Source: an uncultured Oscillospiraceae bacterium
GTDB lineage: Bacteria; Bacillota; Clostridia; Oscillospirales; Oscillospiraceae
Length of the DNA stretch: 23,070 nucleotides
Direction of reading: 5' to 3'
Assembly (NCBI GenBank): GCA_905234005.1
Contig: CAJOFW010000002.1
Location: 1-23,070 of the forward strand
The translations under genes and the position numbers were made by a program. The notes beneath the pieces were generated by a model, which was not told the origin of the DNA, did no database searches, and worked only from the letters and a program-made list of their open reading frames with translations. Below, piece after piece: positions 17,961-23,070 of the stretch; within the stretch, counting starts at the first letter, position 1; each line of letters opens with the position of its first letter.

Positions 17961-18833
17961 ATGGCACTCTTCAAGGAAAAGAAAAAGGGCTTTCTGGCAA
18001 CGCTGTTTTCGACGTTTGCCGATGAGAGCGATACGGAGCTTCTCGACGAGCTGGAGGAACGCCTCGTCATGGCGGACGCCGGCGCGGAGCTTGCCGAGCG
18101 TGTCACAAACGAGCTGCGCGGCTACTCCGGCCTGTGGGGCGACAAGATGAAAAAGGCGCTCGTCGACGAGCTTGTCAAGGAGATGGAAAAGGCCGGCACG
18201 GAGGGGCTGCGCCTCAACACGAAGCCCTCGGTCATCGTGATGGTCGGCGTCAACGGCGTCGGCAAGACGACGACGATCGGCAAGCTCGCGGCGTACTTCA
18301 AGGGCCAGGGCAAAAAGGTTCTGCTCGCGGCGGCGGACACCTTCCGCGCTGCCGCGTCGGAGCAGCTTGCCATCTGGGCGGAGCGCACGGGCGTGGAGAT
18401 CATCAAGCACGGCGAGGGCGGCGACCCCGGCGCGGTCGTGTTCGACTCGTGCAACGCCGCGAAGGCAAGGGGCACGGACGTCATCATCGTGGACACCGCC
18501 GGCCGCCTCCACAACAAGCAGAACCTCATGAACGAGCTGACGAAGATCACGAGGATCATACACCGCGAGCTGCCCGACGCCGATTGCGAGGTGCTGCTCG
18601 TGCTTGACGCGACGACGGGGCAGAACGGGCTTTTGCAGGCGGAGCAGTTCGCGAAGGCCGCCGGCGTCACCGGCATCGTGCTCACGAAGCTCGACGGAAC
18701 GGCCAAGGGCGGCGTCGTGTTCGCGATCGCCGACCGGCTCGGCGTGCCGGTCAAGCTCGTCGGCGTGGGCGAGGGCGTGGACGATCTGCGCCCGTTCAAC
18801 GCGAGGGAATTCGCGGAGGCCATGGTGGAATGA
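17961..18833 (+). CDS. ftsY: Signal recognition particle receptor FtsY
   Basis: FtsY is the SRP receptor GTPase that docks Ffh-bound ribosomes at the membrane translocon. The 290 residues contain an N domain (about 1-85) and an NG GTPase domain with P-loop GVNGVGKTTT (96-105), DTFRAAA (126-132), DTAGR (178-182) and TKLDGTAKGG (242-251). The variable acidic A domain of E. coli FtsY is absent, as is common in Firmicutes; the basic N-terminus (KEKKKG) may help membrane contact. The ATG has AAAGGAG at 17950-17956. The stop overlaps the rdgB start by 4 bases (ATGA), so translation is probably coupled. Ffh itself carries a C-terminal M domain, which is lacking here, so the gene is ftsY and not ffh. 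Confidence 0.98.
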   Translation: MALFKEKKKGFLATLFSTFADESDTELLDELEERLVMADAGAELAERVTNELRGYSGLWGDKMKKALVDELVKEMEKAGTEGLRLNTKPSVIVMVGVNGVGKTTTIGKLAAYFKGQGKKVLLAAADTFRAAASEQLAIWAERTGVEIIKHGEGGDPGAVVFDSCNAAKARGTDVIIVDTAGRLHNKQNLMNELTKITRIIHRELPDADCEVLLVLDATTGQNGLLQAEQFAKAAGVTGIVLTKLDGTAKGGVVFAIADRLGVPVKLVGVGEGVDDLRPFNAREFAEAMVE

Positions 18834-19423
18834 CGTTCATCCTCGCCTCGAACAATCAGGGGAAATTCCGCGAATTTAAGGAAATCCTCGAACCGCTCGG
18901 CATCACCGTCGTGCCGCAGGCCATCGCCGGCGTGGACTTCGAGGTCAACGAGACCGGCGATACCTTTGAGGAGAACGCCTATTTGAAGGCGTCGACGATA
19001 TCGCAGTACACGAACTTCCCCGCCATCGCGGACGATTCCGGCCTGTGCGTCGACGCCCTCGGCGGCGCGCCCGGCGTCCGCTCCGCCCGCTTCGGCGGCG
19101 GCAAGGACTGGACGGACAGGCAGAAATACGAATACCTTCTCGAAAAGCTGGCGGGCGAATCGGACAGGCACGCGAAATTCGTCTGCTCGATCTGCTGCGT
19201 CATGCCGGGCGGCCGCGTCCTGCGCGCTTCCGGCGAGTGCCCCGGCACGATCCTCACGGCCCCGGCCGGGGACGGCGGCTTCGGCTACGATCCCGTGTTC
19301 GCGCCGGAGGGCTATGCGCAGAGCTTCGCCGAGCTTGGCGACGATATAAAAAACAGGCTGTCCCACCGGGGCCGGGCGCTGGAGGCGCTGCGGGCGGAGC
19401 TTGAAAGGAGCGGTCTATGTTGA
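18830..19423 (+). CDS. rdgB: XTP/dITP pyrophosphatase (RdgB/HAM1 family)
   Basis: The enzyme hydrolyses ITP, dITP and XTP to monophosphates and so keeps deaminated purines out of DNA and RNA. The 197 residues match the family length. Motifs are SNNQGK (7-12), GDTFEENA (43-50), ADDSGL (67-72), GAPGVRSARFGG (79-90), GFGYDPVF (150-157) and the SHRGRAL end (178-184). The start overlaps the ftsY stop (ATGA) with GGAGG 10 bases upstream inside ftsY, and the end overlaps yhbY by 7 bases. The tight packing suggests one transcript. The gene is often called rdgB, or ysnA in B. subtilis. Confidence 0.97.
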   Translation: MTFILASNNQGKFREFKEILEPLGITVVPQAIAGVDFEVNETGDTFEENAYLKASTISQYTNFPAIADDSGLCVDALGGAPGVRSARFGGGKDWTDRQKYEYLLEKLAGESDRHAKFVCSICCVMPGGRVLRASGECPGTILTAPAGDGGFGYDPVFAPEGYAQSFAELGDDIKNRLSHRGRALEALRAELERSGLC

Positions 19424-19713
19424 CAGGAAAGCAGCGGGCGTATCTGCGCAGCCTCGCCCAGAAGGAGGAGTGCGTCCTCTACATCGGCAAGGCCGGCGTC
19501 ACGGAGCCGGTCGTCGCGAGCGCGGAGAGCGCCCTCGCCGCCCGGGAGCTTGTCAAGGGCCGGGTGCAGGAGGCGTGCATGTACACGGCGGCGGAGGCGC
19601 AAAAGCTTCTCTGCGAGGCTTGCGGCGCGGAGGGCGTGCAGGTCATCGGGCGCGTGTTTGTGATCTACCGGCGAAACGAAAAAACGCCCAAAATCACCCT
19701 GCCGAAGGGGTAA
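19417..19713 (+). CDS. yhbY: YhbY-type CRM-domain RNA-binding protein
   Basis: A 98-residue protein consisting of a single CRM domain, a KH-like RNA-binding fold found in proteins that associate with pre-50S ribosomal particles. The family landmarks are LTGKQRAYLRSLA at the start, the IGKAGVT loop (23-29) carrying the GxxG motif, ARELVKGRV (42-50) and the VQVIGRVFVIYRR strand (74-86). The ATG overlaps the end of rdgB and has AAAGGAG at 19404-19410, 6 bases upstream. Only 3 bases separate it from nadD-yqeK. The yhbY-nadD-yqeK-rsfS neighbourhood is well known in Firmicutes and points to a shared role in growth and ribosome supply. Confidence 0.93.
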   Translation: MLTGKQRAYLRSLAQKEECVLYIGKAGVTEPVVASAESALAARELVKGRVQEACMYTAAEAQKLLCEACGAEGVQVIGRVFVIYRRNEKTPKITLPKG

Positions 19714-19716
19714 GCC

Positions 19717-20937
19717 ATGCGTATTTTGATTTTTGGCGGCAGCTTCAACCCGCCGCACCTCGGTCACATCCGTTCGGTGCAGACCGCCGCGGCGGCGCTC
19801 GGGCCGGAGAAGATATTCCTGATCCCCGCGTCGGTTCCGCCGCATAAGGAGCTTGACCCGGACAGCCCGTCGGCGGCGGAGCGGCTGCGTATGACGGCGC
19901 TGGCGGCGGCCATGATCCCCGGCGCGGAGGCGCTCGACATCGAGCTGAGGCGCGAGGGCAAGAGCTACACCGCCGACACCGTGTGTGAGCTCAAGGCACG
20001 ATACCCGGACGACGAGCTGATCTTCCTGCTCGGCACGGATATGCTGATCACCTTCCCGACCTGGCACGAGCCGGAGACGATCGCCGCCAACGCGTCCATC
20101 GCCGTATTCTCACGCGAAAAGGGGAGACAGGCCGAGATCGAACGGGCGGCGGATATCCTGCGTGACCGATACGGCGCGACCGTGTACGTCATCCCCGGCG
20201 AGCCGGTAGAGGCGTCGTCCACGGCGATACGGGCGCTTTTGAGGGCACGCGGCGGCGCGGAGCTTCTGCCCGGCGAGGTGTACGCGCACATCATCCAAAA
20301 GCGGCTCTACGGCGCGAAGCCCGATTTCGAGTGGCTGCGCCGGGAGGCCTACGCGTACCTCGCGCCGAAACGCGTCGCGCACGTCCGGGGCGTGGAGCAG
20401 GAGGCTCTGCGTCTCGCGGAGCGGTGGGGCGCCGACCCCGGCGAGGCGGCCGAGGCCGCGATCTGCCACGACATCACAAAGCGTCTTGACCACGACGAGC
20501 AGTTGCGCCTGTGCGAAAAATATGCTATCATGACGGATGAGCTGGAGCGTGCGAGTGAAAAGCTCCTGCACGCGAAGACCGGCGCGGCGCTTGCGTCGGC
20601 GCTGTTCGGTCTCTCGACCGATACGGCCATCGCGATCCGGTTCCATACGACCGGCCGCCCGGGCATGACGACGCTTGAGATGATCACCTACCTCGCCGAC
20701 TACATCGAGCCGGGCCGCGAGGGCTTCGCCGGCCTGAAGGAGCTGCGGAAAGCGTGCTACGAGGATCTCGACCGCGCCATGGAGCTTGCGCTGCGCATGA
20801 GCCTCGACGAGGTTCGCGGCAAGGGCTCGCCCGCGCATATCAACTCCGTCTCGGGCCACGCGTGGTATCTGAACAACCTGCGCCGAAGGGGCCTCGCGCC
20901 CGTCCGCGCCGAGGGCATACCGGACACGGTCGGCTGA
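19717..20937 (+). CDS. nadD: Fusion: nicotinate-nucleotide adenylyltransferase NadD + YqeK HD hydrolase
   Basis: One open frame of 406 residues joins two enzymes that are usually separate neighbours. Residues 1 to about 198 are NadD, which makes nicotinate adenine dinucleotide from NaMN and ATP. It shows GGSFNPPHLGH (7-17), KSYTADTV (82-89), GTDMLITFPTWH (106-117) and SSTAIR (167-172). From about 205 to 385 is a YqeK-type HD domain, a family shown in other bacteria to split Ap4A symmetrically into ADP. It shows HVRGVEQEA (His222), CHDITK (HD at 251-252), HAKTGA (His285), FHTTGRPGM (His310) and YLADYIEPGR (325-334). The linker is fewer than 10 residues. All catalytic residues I can recognise are present in both halves. 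AAGGGG precedes the ATG by 6 bases. A sequencing frameshift seems unlikely because nothing interrupts the frame and the joined sequence carries no leftover stop-start junction. Confidence 0.93.
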   Translation: MRILIFGGSFNPPHLGHIRSVQTAAAALGPEKIFLIPASVPPHKELDPDSPSAAERLRMTALAAAMIPGAEALDIELRREGKSYTADTVCELKARYPDDELIFLLGTDMLITFPTWHEPETIAANASIAVFSREKGRQAEIERAADILRDRYGATVYVIPGEPVEASSTAIRALLRARGGAELLPGEVYAHIIQKRLYGAKPDFEWLRREAYAYLAPKRVAHVRGVEQEALRLAERWGADPGEAAEAAICHDITKRLDHDEQLRLCEKYAIMTDELERASEKLLHAKTGAALASALFGLSTDTAIAIRFHTTGRPGMTTLEMITYLADYIEPGREGFAGLKELRKACYEDLDRAMELALRMSLDEVRGKGSPAHINSVSGHAWYLNNLRRRGLAPVRAEGIPDTVG

Positions 20938-21030
20938 CAGGACACGGGCGTACCGGCGGAGGTTATGTAAACCGCATGCGGGCGTACCGGCAAACAGTCT
21001 ATTACTTCTTATCATACGGGAGATATCTAT
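20938..21030. other. Spacer between nadD-yqeK and rsfS
   Basis: These 93 bases hold two copies of cgggcgtaccggc (20945-20957 and 20979-20991) and a 10-bp palindrome, ccgcatgcgg (20972-20981). No terminator or convincing promoter is visible; TATCAT (21010-21015) has only a poor -35 partner. Confidence 0.5.
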
Positions 21031-21393
21031 ATGGAACCTTATGAAGCCGCAAGGCTGGCGGTCAGGGCGCTTGACGACAAGCAGGGCGTTGACATCCGCC
21101 TTCTGAAAACCACGGATCTGACCGTGCTGGCGGATTATTTCGTCATATGCACGGCCAACTCCACGACCCACGTCCGCACGCTGTACGACGAGGTGGACAA
21201 GCAGCTCTCCGAGGCGGGGCTGCCCCCGATAAGGCGGGAGGGCTACCGCAACTCCAACTGGCTGCTTTTGGACTTCGGCTGTATCATCGTGCACATCTTC
21301 CAGCGTGAAACACGCGAGTTCTACGGCCTGGAACGGCTCTGGAGCGACGCGACCGAGATCGACATCCGGGAAATAATCCAGACAGAGGCATAA
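21031..21393 (+). CDS. rsfS: Ribosomal silencing factor RsfS
   Basis: RsfS binds protein L14 on the 50S subunit and blocks joining with the 30S when nutrients are short. The 120 residues match the family: ADYFVICTANS (34-44), RREGYRNSNWLLLDFG (68-83) and VHIFQRETREFYGLERLW (87-104). The ATG has GGGAG at 21018-21022, 8 bases upstream. It follows the nadD-yqeK fusion, the usual neighbour order, and lies 4 bases before leuS, so the two are surely co-transcribed. Confidence 0.97.
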   Translation: MEPYEAARLAVRALDDKQGVDIRLLKTTDLTVLADYFVICTANSTTHVRTLYDEVDKQLSEAGLPPIRREGYRNSNWLLLDFGCIIVHIFQRETREFYGLERLWSDATEIDIREIIQTEA

Positions 21394-21397
21394 GAAT

Positions 21398-23070
21398 ATG
21401 GCATACGATTTTGAACGAATTGAGAAGAAATGGCAGGCGCAGTGGGAGGAGACGAAGCCCTACGCCGCGAAGACCGGCGATCCCCGCCCCAGGTTCTACG
21501 GGCTTGTGGAGTTTCCGTACCCCTCCGGGCAGGGACTCCACGTCGGCCATCCGCGCCCGTACACCGCGATGGATATCGTCGCCCGCAAGCGCCGGATGCA
21601 GGGCTATAACGTCCTGTTCCCGATCGGCTACGACGCGTTCGGCCTCCCGACCGAGAACTACGCGATCAAGAACCATATGCACCCCCGTGAGGTGACGAAG
21701 CAGAACATCAAAAACTTCACCGCCCAGCTCAAAATGCTCGGCTTCGGCTTCGACTGGGATCGCTGCGTCGATACGACCGACCCGAAATATTATAAATGGA
21801 CGCAGTGGATTTTCCTGCAGCTCTACAAGCACGGCCTCGCCTACAAGGCGACCATGCCCGTCAACTGGTGCACGTCCTGCAAGTGCGTGCTCGCGAACGA
21901 GGAGGTCGTGAACGGCGTGTGCGAGCGCTGCGGCTCCCAGGTCGTCCAGAAGGAAAAGAGCCAGTGGATGCTCAAAATCACCGCCTACGCCCAGCGCCTG
22001 ATCGACGACCTCGACGACGTGGACTTCATCGAACGCGTCAAAATCCAGCAGAAGAACTGGATCGGCCGCTCCACCGGCGCGGAGGTCGATTTCGCGACGA
22101 CGGCGGGCGATACCATGCGTATCTTCACGACCCGGTGCGACACGCTGTTCGGCGCGACGTACATGGTCATGGCCCCCGAGCACGCCCTTGTCGAGAAGTG
22201 GATGCCGCTTCTCAAAAACGCCGACGCCGTCCGCGCCTACCAGGACGCCGCAGCGCACAAGTCCGAGTTTGAGCGCACCGAGCTTGTCAAGGACAAGACC
22301 GGCGTCCGGCTCGACGGCGTCGCCGCGATCAACCCCGTGAACGGCGCGGAGATCCCCATTTTCATCTCCGACTACGTCCTCGCGACCTACGGCACCGGCG
22401 CGATCATGGCCGTACCCGGCCACGACGAACGCGACTGGGATTTCGCCCGTGCGTTCGATCTGCCGATCATCGAGGTCGTCGCCGGCGGCAACGTCGAGGA
22501 GGCCGCGTACACAAACTGCGCCACGGGTATTATGGTAAACTCCGGCTTCCTGAACGGTCTGCCCGTCGAGGAGGCCATCGAGAAGATGATCGCCTGGCTC
22601 GAGGAGAAGGGCATCGGCGAGCGCAAGATCAACTACAAGCTCCGCGACTGGGTGTTCTCCCGTCAGCGCTACTGGGGCGAGCCGATCCCGATGGTGAACT
22701 GCCCGTCGTGCGGCTGGGTGCCCGTGCCCGAGGAGGAGCTGCCCATCCTGCTGCCCGAGGTCGAGAGCTACGAGCCTACCGACACCGGCGAAAGCCCGCT
22801 GTCGAAGATGCGTGACTGGGTGGAGTGCAAATGCCCGCAGTGCGGCGGCCCCGCCGAGCGTGAGACCGACACCATGCCGCAGTGGGCCGGCTCGAGCTGG
22901 TATTTCCTGCGCTACACAGACCCCGACTGCGACACCGCGATCGCGTCGGAGGAGGCGCTCAAATACTGGACGCCGGTCGACTGGTACAACGGCGGCATGG
23001 AGCACACGACGCTGCATCTGCTGTACTCCCGGTTCTGGCACAAATTCCTCTACGACATCGGCGTCGTGCC
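21398..23070 (+). CDS. leuS: Leucyl-tRNA synthetase (5' part, variant motifs)
   Basis: The first 557 residues of a class I leucyl-tRNA synthetase, which charges tRNA-Leu; the KMSKS loop and anticodon domain lie beyond the right edge. The HIGH-type motif is HVGH (48-51) in FPYPSGQGLHVGHPRPYTAMD, followed by DAFGLPTENYAIKN. A zinc knuckle has Cys158, Cys161, Cys175 and Cys178 (WCTSC and CERCG). The inserted editing domain has TTRCDT (244-249) where E. coli has TTRPDT, and GHDERD (341-346), whose final Asp corresponds to the catalytic Asp345 of E. coli. A second Cys-rich stretch (CPSCG, CKCPQCGG) precedes TMPQWAGSSWYFLRY. The substituted motifs suggest a divergent LeuRS branch, but the editing Asp and catalytic core are intact. 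The ATG lies 4 bases after rsfS, with AGAGG upstream in its end. Confidence 0.97.
   Translation, partial: MAYDFERIEKKWQAQWEETKPYAAKTGDPRPRFYGLVEFPYPSGQGLHVGHPRPYTAMDIVARKRRMQGYNVLFPIGYDAFGLPTENYAIKNHMHPREVTKQNIKNFTAQLKMLGFGFDWDRCVDTTDPKYYKWTQWIFLQLYKHGLAYKATMPVNWCTSCKCVLANEEVVNGVCERCGSQVVQKEKSQWMLKITAYAQRLIDDLDDVDFIERVKIQQKNWIGRSTGAEVDFATTAGDTMRIFTTRCDTLFGATYMVMAPEHALVEKWMPLLKNADAVRAYQDAAAHKSEFERTELVKDKTGVRLDGVAAINPVNGAEIPIFISDYVLATYGTGAIMAVPGHDERDWDFARAFDLPIIEVVAGGNVEEAAYTNCATGIMVNSGFLNGLPVEEAIEKMIAWLEEKGIGERKINYKLRDWVFSRQRYWGEPIPMVNCPSCGWVPVPEEELPILLPEVESYEPTDTGESPLSKMRDWVECKCPQCGGPAERETDTMPQWAGSSWYFLRYTDPDCDTAIASEEALKYWTPVDWYNGGMEHTTLHLLYSRFWHKFLYDIGVV

Noticed and set aside
20976..21044. 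A 22-codon micro-ORF overlapping the rsfS start
   Set aside because: The nearest GGAGG is 13 bases away, composition is unremarkable and no stretch of regulatory codons is seen.

Overview
The window is about 23 kb of GC-rich core bacterial chromosome, almost entirely coding, with 14 genes I can support. It most likely comes from a high-GC member of the Clostridia (Firmicutes). The evidence is a Firmicutes-type S12 with the long N-terminal insertion, separate rpoB and rpoC genes, an smc-ftsY pair, the typical yhbY-nadD-yqeK-rsfS neighbourhood, strong AGGAGG-type ribosome binding sites and sigma-A-like promoters. I cannot name the family or genus from sequence alone; Oscillospirales or Christensenellales would fit, but that is a guess.

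Left part (1-6721, minus strand). Reading in the direction of transcription, there is a GT-C membrane glycosyltransferase (6721-5276), then the str operon rpsL-rpsG-fusA-tuf (5179-760). A strong hairpin terminator follows, and then the 5' part of a Kup-type potassium transporter that runs off the left edge. A consensus-like promoter precedes rpsL and a second one lies between fusA and tuf. The rpsL-rpsG spacer contains an attenuator-like hairpin and a second perfect hairpin.

Middle (6722-14826). A 327-bp divergent intergenic region carries a perfect TTGACA/TATAAT promoter driving rpoB-rpoC on the plus strand. The two genes overlap by one base and end in a strong intrinsic terminator. In many Firmicutes the beta operon (rplJL-rpoBC) and the str operon run in the same direction. 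Here they are divergent and separated by the glycosyltransferase gene.

Right part (14827-23070, plus strand). A new promoter drives smc, then ftsY, rdgB, yhbY, a nadD-yqeK fusion, rsfS and the 5' two-thirds of leuS. Several genes overlap or lie within a few bases of each other. The cluster links chromosome organisation (Smc), membrane targeting (FtsY), nucleotide hygiene (RdgB, the YqeK domain), NAD synthesis (NadD), ribosome maturation and silencing (YhbY, RsfS) and leucyl-tRNA charging.

The most notable points are an Smc about 180 residues shorter than usual with both coiled-coil arms shortened by a similar amount, the NadD-YqeK fusion, the divergent beta/str layout, and a LeuRS with variant signature motifs. 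I see no tRNA or rRNA gene, CRISPR array, insertion sequence, prophage or defence system, and I do not find a convincing new multi-gene system here.
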